A program made the position numbers and the translations under genes. 64,000 nt of DNA from Orbilia blumenaviensis (lineage: Eukaryota; Ascomycota; Orbiliomycetes; Orbiliales; Orbiliaceae), in NCBI GenBank assembly GCA_036872755.1, contig JAVHNS010000004.1, positions 3,448,720 through 3,512,719 of the forward strand. The letters are read 5' to 3'. The notes under the pieces are model-generated. The model saw nothing but the letters and a program-made list of their open reading frames with translations. It searched no databases and was not told the DNA's origin. The number at the start of each line of letters is the position of its first letter. The stretch's first letter is position 1. Below are positions 1-11,900 of this stretch, piece after piece.

Positions 1-1
1 C

Positions 2-1089
2 TTACTCCAGGACGCGACTATCCTCGCCTTTAAGTTCTCGCATTTTTTTGTGGATGGAGAAGGATGCTACGATATCATACATCATTACAACGAATTACTC
101 TTAGGCGGGGAGCTTCCGAAGGGGGTTCCTCCACCGGGGATTGAGAAAAAGTTGTCAGAAATGATAACCGGGGAGGACACAGGACAGGTAGCTGCACCTG
201 AACATGGTGGTTGGGAGTACATTCGGAATTGGTGCCAGGTAGGGCTTGCGGGGTTCGTCAGGGTCATTGCTCAAGGAATTTACCAAGAATATGCTGTAAA
301 ACTCGGGTTGACGGAACCCGGTGTCGAGAAACATATCTATTTACCACCTAAATTTATCCAGGGCCTTCAGAATTCCTGCCAAAAGGAAATCGATCAGCTA
401 GCAAAGGAAACTGGGGAGAATTTCAAGCTTTCGAAACTGGACGTGGTCAATGCTTGGTGGGTCAAGGTATGATAGACCTTAACTCAGCCAATTTATATAC
501 CCAAGGTGCATTGCTAAAGTTTCCACCAAAATAGAAAATTTATAGCTCCTCTAGAGAGTCGCTATTTCTATCGTTGGGATATGCTTTGAATTTTAGTAAC
601 AGAATTCCCAAAAATTTTGGCGAAAAATATTTTCAGAGTCACTACATTGCTCTTTATATCCCTTTGGGTACTGTCGGCGAAGTTAAGAGAGAATCTCTAG
701 CTCAATTAGCCCTTAAGATTCGTAAGCACGTCACTGTTGCAAAGCAGCCAAGCGTCGTCAAAGACAATCTGGAATTCTTAGAGTCGATTCAAGGGCAGAA
801 AATAATCCCTCTACCAAAAGGGGGGGAGAGTGAAGGTGCACCTCTATTCTCGAGTTGGAATAGGTTCCCGTTCGAAAAGCTTCAATTTGGGGCCGCACTT
901 GAGCCTGGCTCTGCTCCGGGTTTGGGGAAAGTTCTGTTCAATAATTCTCGAATCATTCTCCCGCTGAACATTAGTTGGAAGCCGAAGGTACTCTTCTTCA
1001 ATGATTCGAACGGTGGGATGTGGTGCCAGTGTATGCAGCTTTCGAGTTATTGGAGAGACTTTGAGGATATTTCCGAGTACGGACACTAA
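2..1089 (+). CDS. BAHD-type acyltransferase, 5' end outside window
   Basis: The 3' part of a CoA-dependent acyltransferase of the BAHD/transferase family (related to fungal trichothecene 3-O-acetyltransferases). These enzymes move an acyl group from acyl-CoA to an alcohol or amine of a secondary metabolite. The frame is open from base 2 and shows the catalytic HxxxDG motif as H-F-F-V-D-G at about 41-58. I read exons 2-466 and 559-1089. The intron 467-558 starts GTATGA, and the acceptor at 558 is the one that keeps frame. Together they give 331 visible residues and a natural stop. The second family motif, DFGWG, is degenerate: the matching place reads QFGAALEPG (about 883-909), so the aspartate and tryptophan are missing. 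The promoter and N-terminal third lie outside the window. The family is fairly sure; the substrate is unknown. Confidence 0.75.
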
Positions 1090-1387
1090 CTGGCCTCATC
1101 TGCTTGAACGGCCACAAAGCACTGGTACAATGCGCTGGACTAGAAGATCAGGTATAACAGGATATGGAGAAGATAGTATATATTCAATAGATCCATTATT
1201 TAAATGATTGATAAATTATCTATTTGACGATGGGTGAGTTTAACACTCAATTTCGTACTGGATTAATTACAGCGGGTTTACGCATTTCATTCCTTTGTGA
1301 GTCTAACTTTCTAGGTGTGTTACATCGACTCTTGGCGGTTTGCGATTGGATTACTAGCTATTCTGTTGGAGGAGAGAATCTTAGGCT

Positions 1388-2880
1388 TTAGACACCCACA
1401 CAGAGGTATGTTTCTGCCCACATGCCTTGGCAAGTAGAGCCGATAGCGGGGTTCCATTGGTAGAGCTGTGCTAAGGTGACACCGTATTGCTTTTGGATCG
1501 GTTCGCACGTCTGTTGCTTTTGAACGAAGTGGAACTTCTTGCAATTCTTGACCATCCCGGTCTGGGTTGGCGTGGGCGTCACGACTCCACCTGCGGTTGT
1601 TGTAGACTTAGTCGTTGTCTTGGTAGTAGTCGCGGGGGTAGGAGTAGATCCTATTAAACCCACGCAAACGTAAATATCGGGCCAGAGGCCACTACAGTCG
1701 TTCTTAATAGCTGGGTTCCATGCGTAAAAGTTCGCCAAAGTTATTCCGAATTGTCGGGCAATGGGGTCGCATCCATCTCCAGACTTGACGAAGTAAAATT
1801 TATTACAATTAGTTGTCATCCCGGCCTGGATGGGGGTGGGGGTTGAAACTCCGTTATTGCGCGTAGTTGTGCGTGAGGTGGTGGTTGTCGTTGTAGAGCG
1901 CGTAGTGGTAAGAGTTGCAGTATAGGTCGTGGTGCCGATACAGATGTAGACATCAGGCCAAAGACCTGTACAATCGCCGTTGAGGGCAGGGTTCCACTCG
2001 TAGAGTTTGGCAAGTGGGATACCAGCCGATGAAGCGACCGTTGCACAGCCATCGCCTGATTTGACGAAGTAAAACTTGTTACAATTTCCTACCATGCCGG
2101 CTTGGGTCGGAGTTGGTGTATTTATGCCATTCCCCGGCGTGGTTGTTGTTTTGGTGGTGGTGCTGCTGGTTTTTGTAGTTGTTGGAGGGACCCAACCCTT
2201 GACGGCGACACAAACCTATAAGACTGAATTAATGACCTGACCACGACCACGGATGCTGGCTATTTGAGAAGAAGTGGGATATACGTAGGTTTTAGCCCAG
2301 AGGCCACGGCAATCACTTTCGATCGCAGGATTCCATTTATAAAGGTCTACCACTGTTATGCCAGGGTGCTTCGCAATAACTGTTCTGCAGTCCTCATCAG
2401 GAGCCACATACTCCCAGCTAATACAGTTGGGATCTTGTCCATCTTGAGTCGGTCCGGGAGCAACTGGGCCGGATGATGTCGTTGTGGTCTGGGTGGTCGT
2501 GGTTGTAGTAGATGTAGTCGTAGGCACGCCGTAGTTGTCTTCGATACAATAAGCATTGCCTACTACCATTCCAGCGCAGTCATCGCCAACGGATGGATTC
2601 TAAGTGAGATAGTGTTAACGGATCTGTTTAAGCTTCGAGATAGTGTGACTCTGCTAGATGTTTGATTGCCTACCCACGAAGAAAACTGTTCCCACGGAAC
2701 ACCCAGATCAGCTGCAAAGGTATGACAATCGGCCTTCGAGCTATCATCTGCGATAATCCAGAAAGTGCATGTCTTCACTGTGCTTGGGTCTGCCGGGCCT
2801 GGTGGAGGCTCGGTCCATTGAGAGGTAACGAGGACGGGGAGAACTGACAAAAGTGGCAGGAACTTAAGAAACCGGTTCAT
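1388..2880 (-). CDS. Secreted five-LysM chitin-binding protein (449 aa)
   Basis: Secreted protein with five LysM (CBM50) modules, expected to bind chitin oligomers or cell-wall chitin outside the cell. Exons on the minus strand are 2880-2674, 2599-2285 and 2215-1388. The introns (2600-2673 and 2216-2284) have GT/AG ends and keep frame. Residues 1-20 form a signal peptide ([20 protein letters not shown]). The LysM modules lie at about residues 38-90, 128-177, 219-267, 311-359 and 399-449. Each has the fungal pattern of paired cysteines, a WNPAI-like core and an ending such as YVCVG. Thr/Ser/Pro-rich linkers, probably O-glycosylated, separate them. The third and fourth modules both begin [14 protein letters not shown], which suggests a fairly recent internal duplication. 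There is no catalytic domain. Whether it protects the fungus's own wall, hides chitin from a host, or helps the nearby chitinase cannot be told from sequence. Confidence 0.88.
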
Positions 2881-5378
2881 TGTGGGAGTGGTTTAGTACA
2901 GCAGTTGATAGGTTCAGAAAAGCTATCCTAGCTAGCTGGTGAGATTCGAGAAAGAAAGCTCGTGGCGATCGCTGAAGCCTTATGAGGTGCCAGAGGACAT
3001 CCCGGCCGCGCTGCAATGTGGGAAAAGTCAACGTTCTTGCTAAACGAACGAGCATCACGGAACATAGACCGCCAAGAGCATCGGTAGTTACTGATGGCAG
3101 CATTAATTTTACGGATTCATGATCATGATCATGGGGGAATTCTGAGCTGTTTAAACGTTTGAAACCTTGATAAAGACATGCTTAGCGTGGTTAGACAGGA
3201 ACTATTTTGACGTCCGATCGAAAACAGGGACTAGTTTTTAGCCAGGGACTGCTGATTGGTTCTGGGCCTTGAAGGTTGCATTTTGAATTAGCACCCTTGT
3301 TCGCACTTAATACATGTGTTAGTATGAGGAGACCAAACCAATAAAGCCCCCACCTCAAAGTAGGGGTCGAGATTTCTATACTTGAATTCCGAAATAGCGA
3401 TGAATAGTTGCCGCTGATGGCGTTGTGATGTCGTGGTTGTTCTCTGGGCTTCATTCTTGCATGTGCCGTGCTATTGTAAGCTTATCTGGAAAAAGGCTTC
3501 TTGGCAGTGGAGTTTTTTTTCTCGCCGCTGAGGTGGGGATCAAGATTGCAGGCATCCCCTTGTCGATAGCCCGTCGATGCATACCGCCCTAGAAGGGGCT
3601 TGATCAACCTTGTAAATGTCTCGCAAGGATAACATGGACCGCATTGGAGGGCTGCTGGGCTTCCAGTAGCTTAAGTTGATTTTACTGATCCGATAAAAAG
3701 GACAAGGTCGAGGTATATGCATGTATGTATAAGCTTCACCCAACTTAATACACGTCTTAAGGCACCGACGTCAACCCCATAGGACCATCATCGATTGAAT
3801 GACTATCTAGGCCTGCCAAAAGGCTCGGCGTCATCATTGGCGATATCAAATATAGAATTCCTCCTGTTCCTACATCGCTGCGCGAATGGCATTTCCGGAT
3901 AAACCCGCTCGTTCTTAAAATATTGAGGATCGCCCAAACCTCGAGCGGGGACGGGACCGCCGGATGCGCAAAAGTCAGAGTACTTACATAGTATCACCTA
4001 GGCGGCAATGCTGGCTCACCTCTAAGACAAGAATTTACATCGTGAAAGGTATGTAGCACATGTGTGACCTCGATTATCAATGCATTCCTGTAAATTCCCC
4101 TCTGTGTCTAGCCACCCATCGTCTATTACAGAATAAGCACCGCGTTCAAGAACTCCTAGGTGCTGAGCACTAACTATTCTTCCGTACAAAGGTACTAGGA
4201 TAGCTCTAACCCGTGTGTTGCGGCTAGAGTTACTACTAGGCCAATGCAATGCATAACTCAGCTTGTAGGTCCGAGTGTATCCTGATATCTCGTACGTAGA
4301 ATCCTTGATATCCTACAAAATTGAAAAAATTTGCTCATCTGATAGTTTTCTAGCTTCTGGAAGCTTTGGTACCTAGTTTTTGTATTTATTGGGGTTTGTT
4401 GGTAAGATGCGGCACCTTCTTGATTCGACTGGATCCCCTGGATATTTTGTTGTTGAGCGATTGATGATTGCCTAGGTATGTTGGCTTGTACCCAAACCTT
4501 CCGCACAAAGTATTTACGTGTCTGGTTACATCGATTCTTATCCAGGATCTATCATCTTGGTCTCACCAAAAATTGGACCATACAGATTCCAGGTAAGCTT
4601 TGTGGATCTAGCGTAGCAATCGAAAATTAAAATACCAGTGTTGTCCGACCGATAGGATTGGAAGGTAGCTAGCTCACAGCAATCCTTTCAAACCACCTCT
4701 TCTTCTTAAGTTGTGCAACCCTGGCGTCATTGTCAGGGATTGCTTCTGGACGGTATGGATTTCGTTTCGTCGTGCACGTATGGTTTAGCATAGTATGCTG
4801 TGCGAGGTAATTTGTGGCTCTCGGCCCCAGTCGACAGTTGCGTAGGTAACTCAGCTGTCGGGTCTTCGCGAATTCGCCCGAGGCTCTTCCTGTTTTCTTT
4901 TCTTTTTTCTTCTCTGGAGCCCTTGAGCTCTGCCCCACCAGCAGCAGGCGTTTGCTCAATCCTTTGGCCCAGTGATGATGTTTCTTGCGGTCCATTGCAT
5001 TAAAGTTCAGAGTACATACAGAATGCGATGCGTAGCCATGGTCATGGTTTTCCGCGTTCCTACTGGCAAAAATCAGGCAGAAAATATTTAAAATAGAAAA
5101 TTATGTTTCGCTCTCAAGGTCGGTGGGCAACTGGACAATACCCCAGTGTCTTGTTCACACGGCCTAGGTTCCCCAGACCAATACATAGTTACTGAGCAAG
5201 TGAAAGTCTTAATAGAGCTAAGCAATGTTATCATTGATGCTGATTTGGGAATTTGGGACGTTGCGGCCTCCAGCGCCTCCAGCGTTTCATAATAATCTTG
5301 GAGTAAGTTTACAAAAAGGTCAATAACAACATAATCAACACAAGAATGCAACCAACTCAACGGGGCCTGAAGGTGCTA
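2881..5378. other. 2.5-kb intergenic region between two LysM genes
   Basis: No gene is supported here. It holds the promoter of the five-LysM gene to the left (start codon at 2880, minus strand) and the downstream flank of the larger LysM gene to the right. The reading frames are short, lack recognisable motifs and do not join through plausible introns. A perfect 16-bp palindrome built from CATGATC units lies at 3118-3133, about 240 bp upstream of the left gene's start; it could be a dimeric regulator site or chance. Confidence 0.5.
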
Positions 5379-7562
5379 TCAAGCACTGGCAACACAGTAT
5401 GCCGTCCCGACCTTGAGGTTGTTACAAGTGCTATTCACCGAGAGATTCAATGCTTGGAAGGCTGGGAGCTTTATGCCTTCAGCCACAAGCATCCTTGTAC
5501 AAGTTTCTCCTGTTTGGAAGACGTGCCAACGGGTACATGCCGTCGAGGTGCCAGACTCGGTTGGGCCTGGTGGTGCAACTGTCGCGGCTGGTGTCCCGGG
5601 AGTGGTAGAGGACGTCAGCTTAGATGTCGTACCAGTTGTGGTTGTGACTCTGCTTGTCGTCGAGCTGGTACGGCTGGTGGTCGTAGTGGTGCTCGGTGGC
5701 TCTGTAATAGGAACTTCATGGTTCGCTATCGTGTCGACGCAGTATGCATTTTTCTCCCAGAGATTGCGACAGTCAGCATCTATCCATGGGTTCATTCTCC
5801 TAAATTCAGCGACAGTAATGTTGTTTGCCGCGGCTATTCCAGGGCATGTATTCATTCCTGGTTTGACAATGACCCATTTCAGGCAATCTTTAGGCGCACC
5901 ACTATTAGTGGGCCCTGGCGCTGGCACGGCAGTGAGCGGTATGTCGAGCTCGGGCCATGTAGGTGTAGCTGTAGGTATGGTTCCATTTCCGCCGATAATG
6001 CAGTACTCATCGTAAACACTCATCCAGGCCTCATTTTCAAGAGCGTACCAGGGGACCTCCCCGTTTTCGAAGTCTGGATTTGTTTCCCCGAAATCAGGGC
6101 AAAGGGTGTAACTGTCCCAGCGACTCGTTTGTGCCGCCGGAGGAATCTCTTGGGTGATGGTCACTATTACTGGGACCGTGGAGTTTGGCCAAAGGTAAGT
6201 ATGACTGCGGTTGTTTGGGGGTTGGTCTGGATTAATAGTAGCAGTCAAAATATCAGATGGAAACTGGACCGGCTTCCAGTCAGGATATCTTCTGATACTC
6301 CCCACAGGCTTGACACAGTACGCCGTCCCAGTCTGTAAGTTGGTACAGTCAGATCTTAATCCGGGATTTAAGAATACCAGATCGCTTTGTTTTGTTTGAT
6401 AAGTGAACGTAAGATTCCCGCAACTTTCGTTGATTTCAATTGTGTGCCATGCCCCACAAACCTTGTTCGACTGAGGGTGCCCATTGCTTGGTTTTGGCCT
6501 ATAGGTGCATCAGTCGACAATTGTAAATACTACAAGCTTCCTCTATAAAGAGATCTCAACGTACGCTTCGGTTTTTAGATTTTCCTGTTCCCAATTAGGC
6601 GGGGCCGTGGCGCCAGGAGGCGAAATGCAGATTCCCTCTCCTACCATCTCACTTATGTTTTCGCAGTGGGGGTCGATTCCGAAATTCCAAGCAAGAAGTT
6701 GTGGCTGAGAGAAGATTCCTGTTGTGTTTGCGTGTTGTCGGATTATATCCAGGCAGGTTTCATTTGCTTTGACAACATGCAGCGCACATGTCTCTGGCAA
6801 ACAGAGCGTTGTGCCTGTTTCAAGATATTTACATTTTGCGTCCAACGAGTTCAGTGTTATCAAACTGCCAGTGCTCACGGAATTCGCTTTGGCGATTGAA
6901 AGGCAACTATCGCCGGATTTGGAGACATAGGATTTGGAGCAAACTCTAGGGGTCTCTGTTGGAGCAGCAGGAGCGGTGTACGTTAGTGGGTATAAATTCG
7001 AGGCGATACTGCAAGTCCTTTTTAAGTTTGCAAACGTATCCGGATTTCCCAGGCGGGGTTGTCCATATGGCGAATTCAATTCCAACTGAACAGTTTGCAG
7101 ATTGCAGGTGCTGCAGTCATTCTTATCCAGCTGGCAGTATCCACCTGCCGAATTTTTCAGGCATGTTACGTTGTATTTCCACCAGTTTTCGTCGCCGTAG
7201 TCAGTTAGCGGGACTTGTTGTGAGGTGCTGTTGATAGATAGGGTTGCTCCACACTGAGTGCGCACACCGGTCGCGTATGACTTTATAGATGTCCCGCAGG
7301 CTGCTGTGCAAATAATATCAAGGCGGTCCGCTGTTAAGTTCATAGGCATGCCAGTTACCATTGACTGCAGCAATGGGTCACAGACAATATTTGTTGTTAA
7401 TGCTACTCGACATCTTGAACTAGCAGCCGACGGAATTAGTGAAGATCCAAGCTGGAAGAGCTTGAAGTCTGCCTCAGACTCATGAGATTGAATTAGGATA
7501 GCTATGAAAAGAGAGCATGCGAACTGTGAAATTCGTCGGTACATTGCGGCGGATGGGGGCAC
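5379..7562 (-). CDS. Large secreted LysM protein beside the chitinase (705 aa)
   Basis: Secreted protein with five LysM modules, read from exons 7562-6565 and 6498-5379. The intron 6499-6564 (GTACGT...CTATAG) joins in frame. The signal peptide probably starts at the second methionine (7544), followed by RRISQFACSLFIAILI. Residues about 50-200 form a cysteine-containing N-terminal domain with no LysM motif. LysM modules follow at about 208-254, 259-312, 347-393, 538-587 and 654-705. A long segment separates the third and fourth, and a Thr/Ser-rich linker separates the last two. The gene starts head-to-head with the GH18 chitinase across 1.4 kb. In filamentous ascomycetes, subgroup C chitinases are known to sit next to genes for multi-LysM proteins such as TAL6 of Trichoderma. 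This gene fits that arrangement, so co-expression with the chitinase is a reasonable inference. Confidence 0.88.
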
Positions 7563-8946
7563 AATCCGCGTCGGAGTGGATGTTCCGAGGCTTTTGGGTG
7601 AGGTTAGAAGAGCATTGGGATATCTCCATTAATATCCTAACTGGCCTTGAAATCTTCTTTTCATGTTGACTGATTGCCTACATCTAATACGTACTCCCCG
7701 AGGGACAGGATAGATCCCACCATGCGCACCGCATGCTTTCAATCCATCAAAGGCTTTCTACCGCAAGCAAGAAGCTGTGTTGTGGGCGGCAGTTATCCCT
7801 GCCATATCCAGCCTTGGCAGTCTCCCTTCTGGACCCTCGTCTAGCCAGCTGGAACCCCTCCACCATCGGTCTTATGGTTGATTGCTCTCACCGAAGTTTC
7901 TTTTTAGCTCAAGGACCACTCTCGCCCTTGCTTTATAATTACCAACTAGGCTAACATCATCCTATTAATACCCCGATAGAATTAATAGCTCAAACTACAC
8001 GGGTGGCTGCAGGGTACTGGGACCACAGGCGAGACACTGCATGCATGGCGGAGCATCAGCCTTGATGAGCCGCATGGATGGAGCTTCGCGGGTAAATTTG
8101 AAGCGTCGGGATCATCGGTTCTACAAGACAAGTTGAAGTCACTCCACACGGTGAGCTCCGAGGAATTCTCTATTAGAAGCATCAGCAGCCCAGGTACTTT
8201 CTATTTCCTCGCATCTAGTGAGCCTCAAGCTAGTTTCCGGAATGCTGACACCTCGGAGACCAACAAGGAAGTAGGATGTTTTCAAGGTACCCGAAATAAC
8301 ATGACTCGGCTATCCAAGCCCATTTCATCTTTGTTTTAATTGCGGCCTAGGTTGCAACTGCCGGAGGCGCGCCATCGTCGTACAGAGTTTTTCCTAAATG
8401 TTTCATATTTTATTATATTCACAAGATTGAAAAACCTTGATCTCCATTTTCCCGTCATCCGATGGATATCGATATGCCAATCATGGCGTCAGAATATGCC
8501 CGTCCTAACTATCCTTATGATCGCCATGGATAAGCACACAGGGGCTGTGAGAATATGTCTGGAGTATTTGTTAATTTTATTGCTTGGCGTTAGTTCAACT
8601 TCGTCGCCGAAGCAATGCACAGCAGCTCCTTGCCCGAAACCATGCAGTGGGAGTTGGGTTAATTCTCACCCGCTCGTACGATTGCATAGAGCGACTAGAG
8701 AGATTACTGCATGCCCGAAGTTCATCCAGATTATAGTAAAGTGGGGATGGGGAGCCCAGGAACCTGGCGAGCCTCTATCCGACCTCAACAGCCGTTTACG
8801 GTTTTTATAAACTGGGCGTGAGTGAGGTTTTCGTCGCCTAGATTGTTCACTATACGATAACTTTCAGTCTGTATCTAATATCAAAGGCCGTCCAGGTGGG
8901 TATTGAGAACCCAGACTGGTTCTTCGTTTTTTTTTTTGTTTTCAAG
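7563..8946. promoter_or_regulatory. Shared head-to-head promoter region, LysM gene and chitinase
   Basis: A 1,384-bp region between the divergent start codons of the large LysM gene (7562, minus) and the GH18 chitinase (8947, plus). No coding sequence is supported inside it. A TATA-like element TTTATAAA lies at 8804-8811, about 140 bp upstream of the chitinase ATG. The layout suggests co-regulation. I did not identify a specific transcription-factor site with confidence. Confidence 0.55.
8804..8811 (+). promoter_or_regulatory. TATA-like element of the chitinase gene
   Basis: TTTATAAA about 140 bp upstream of the chitinase start codon, at a plausible distance for a filamentous-fungal core promoter. 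It is supported by position and sequence only. Confidence 0.4.
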
Positions 8947-11900
8947 ATGGCTTCCCCACTGCGGGCTTCTAGCCATCGAATATACTTCTTTGTTATTTTC
9001 GCAATCTTTTATTTTGCTACCGTTACTTTAGGGCAAGATGTTCTCTGCAGCAAAGATAAGCCATGCCCAAACAAAGCATGCTGCTATATCGCAGACAAAG
9101 ACGTGGACGATGGGATTTGTGGTTACGGGTGAGTTCAATTACTTTAATGACAGGCTAGTTGCTCAGAATTAATGAAAAATGTGACCTCTAGAGCTGAGTT
9201 CTGTTCTGAAGGGTGCGCTAGCAATTGTAATGCGCACGCAGGTATGTATCAGCTTCACGTGCGATCGAATAATATAAGCTCAATACTGAAGTCTTAATTC
9301 TAGAATGTGGGAAGGATGCTGAAGATCCCGGGCAAAAGTGTCCTTTGAACGTCTGCTGTAGTAAATGGGGTTTTTGTGGTCGGTTTACTTGCCCTTCTAA
9401 CATGCTGTCTCGTGTATACACATTCTTAGCGATTTATATTGACTATATTCATCCACAGGAACTTCTGAGGACTTTTGCGCGGTAAGGCTGTTCTGATGAA
9501 TTGTGTTTGATGAGCGAGCTCGATACTCAGCTAACATTGCCTTGCAGACCGACAAAGGCTGCCAAAATAATTGTTTTACACCATCAAAGCCGTCGTGTAG
9601 TAATCGGGACGTCTTTGGGCTCAGAATTGGCTATTATGAATCTTGGTCGTCTCTACGCAACTGCGGAGGAATGCCGCCTGAGAGTTTGCCTGCAGAGCAA
9701 TTCACGCATCTCTACTACTCCTTTGCTACCTTTAGAGAACAGGATGGGAACTATCGCATCGTACTTGATCCCAAAATTGGTGGGGATTATGATTTGCTCG
9801 TTCGATTCACGAACCTAAAAAGAGATTATCCTGGATTAAAGTGCTTTATCGGTAAGTTTCCCTCTATATATTTAGTAAGATATCATAAAAAAAACTGACC
9901 AATGTCGCTATAGCTATCGGTGGATGGACGTTCAATGTTTGTAGATGATCTACCATCTCAATAATTAGTTTGAATCTGATTATATGTTTAGGACGCTCCG
10001 ACACAAAAAGCTTTTACCAATATGGCCTCCAAGGATGAAAGCCGGCGTAAGTTCGCTGAGGCACTGAGAGGATTTATCGAAGAATACGCCTTTGATGTTA
10101 GTTGAAACTCTCCCTTTTGAAATCCGAGTTTGACGAGCTGAAATAGGGGTTTAATATGTTGTAGGGCGCGGATCTTGACTGGGAGTACCCGGGAGCCGAA
10201 GACCGTGGCGGTGTCAAAGAAGACACAGAAAACTATGTTAAACTAGTTAAAGCGATTAGGGAGGAATTTGATGAAAGAGGTGGTGGGTATGGCCTCACAT
10301 TCACAATTCCGGCTTCGTTCTGGTATCTTCGATGGTTTGATGTCGGTGGTATGCTAGATGCCGGTGCCGATTGGGCGAACATAGTAAGTAAAAGCTTACA
10401 GATCGGATTTACCTTGCTGGTATCATTATTCACAAATACGCTAGATGTCGTACGATATGCACGGAACCTGGGATTCCGATGAGAACTTCGTCGGGAAGGT
10501 GCTTGGTGCACACACAGATTCAGTCGAGATTCAGGGAGCCTTGAATCTCCTTTGGAGGGATACCAAGTTAGATCCAAAGAAAATTATCATGGGTTTCGGC
10601 TTTTATGGAAGAAGTTTTAAGATGGCCAATCCCTCCTGTAGCATTCCAGGTTGCCGTCATGCGGATGGTGGTGCATCAGGGGCATGCACTGACACATCTG
10701 GCGTACTGTCTTGGGCCGGTAATACTCTCTCTCTCTTTCTACGTCTCTGTCATTTCCTGTCTGCTAACCCAACGCGCAGAAATCAGCCAGTTGTTAAAAT
10801 CTGGATCTGCGAGTTCTGAGGTATACGACGAGAGAAGAGCTGTTAAGTACATGACTTATGACGAGGATTCTTGGGTCTCGTAAGTTAAAACTGTATTATT
10901 TGGAATCTACAAATGAGATGCGCGGCTAAGTATTCGGAGATATGACGACGACCAAACCTTCAAACAGAAACTTCAACAAGCAAAAGATAATTGTCTCGGA
11001 GGCATTATGATATGGGCTGTTGGTGCGTGTGTTCATCAATCATGATCCAATGTTCTCCTTGGGGTTGGAACCCAACTAATATTTGAACCTAGACTTGGAT
11101 ACGCCTGACTTTACTGCGCTTTCCAACCTACTCGGAACTGATGTTGCTGGCCACTTTGGCGACGGTATATCCCCACAAACTTGTAAATTTAACTTGTTCA
11201 TCGATTGAAAGCTAATGAAACTCTTAGATAATGATCTTACGATAGATGAGCTTAAGGGCGCGACAGGGGAGGATTGCTATGTTACTGAGCAATGTGGAAA
11301 CCAAAAAAACCCAGCCAAGTGCAAGTCTGGTTATCGCGTTCTGGAATACGTCCATGAGCCTCTCAATGGTCAGATTCCATTGGCAAGACCGTGCTCAACC
11401 AATAGCTACCGCTCTATCTGCTGCCCAATGAGAACTATGCCAAGGAACTGCGAGTGTATGTGTCGCTGAAAAGACTTCGTTGTCACTGAGTAACAAAGTA
11501 TTTAGAAATAGTTTGTTGACAATCTTGTTAGGGACTGGGTGCGACAATAACCAAGATACAGCCTGCCCTCGAGGCAAGTTCCTCCTAGCGAGTGAGGGGT
11601 ATAGCAAACGGGAAGGTTCAGAAGTTTGCAAACCAATGACTGCTAGACGCAGGGTATGTTTGTTTGTCCACATACTTTATATTGAAAATGCTAACTTTTC
11701 GAAGCTATGCTGCGATTCAAGGCCTGCCTTTGACGTCTGCGGCTGGGGCCACTGCACCGACAAAGATAGATGTACGGGTCCTGACTCTGACAGAGAGATA
11801 GTCCTCAGCTCTGTGCTCGCATACGACGATTCGATGTGCCCGACAGGGGAAAAGAGTCACTACTGTTGTGAGAAAGATAAAAAGCCAAAAAACTGTAAAT

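Noticed and set aside
4669..4995. Basic 108-codon minus-strand ORF with Lys-rich start
   Set aside because: No domain, no joining exons and no signal peptide. Its Lys/Glu-rich part comes from a simple pyrimidine-rich tract on the plus strand.
5346..6338. Long plus-strand ORFs over the LysM gene
   Set aside because: Antisense to a well-supported LysM coding exon; they arise from its Thr-rich linkers and have no domain.
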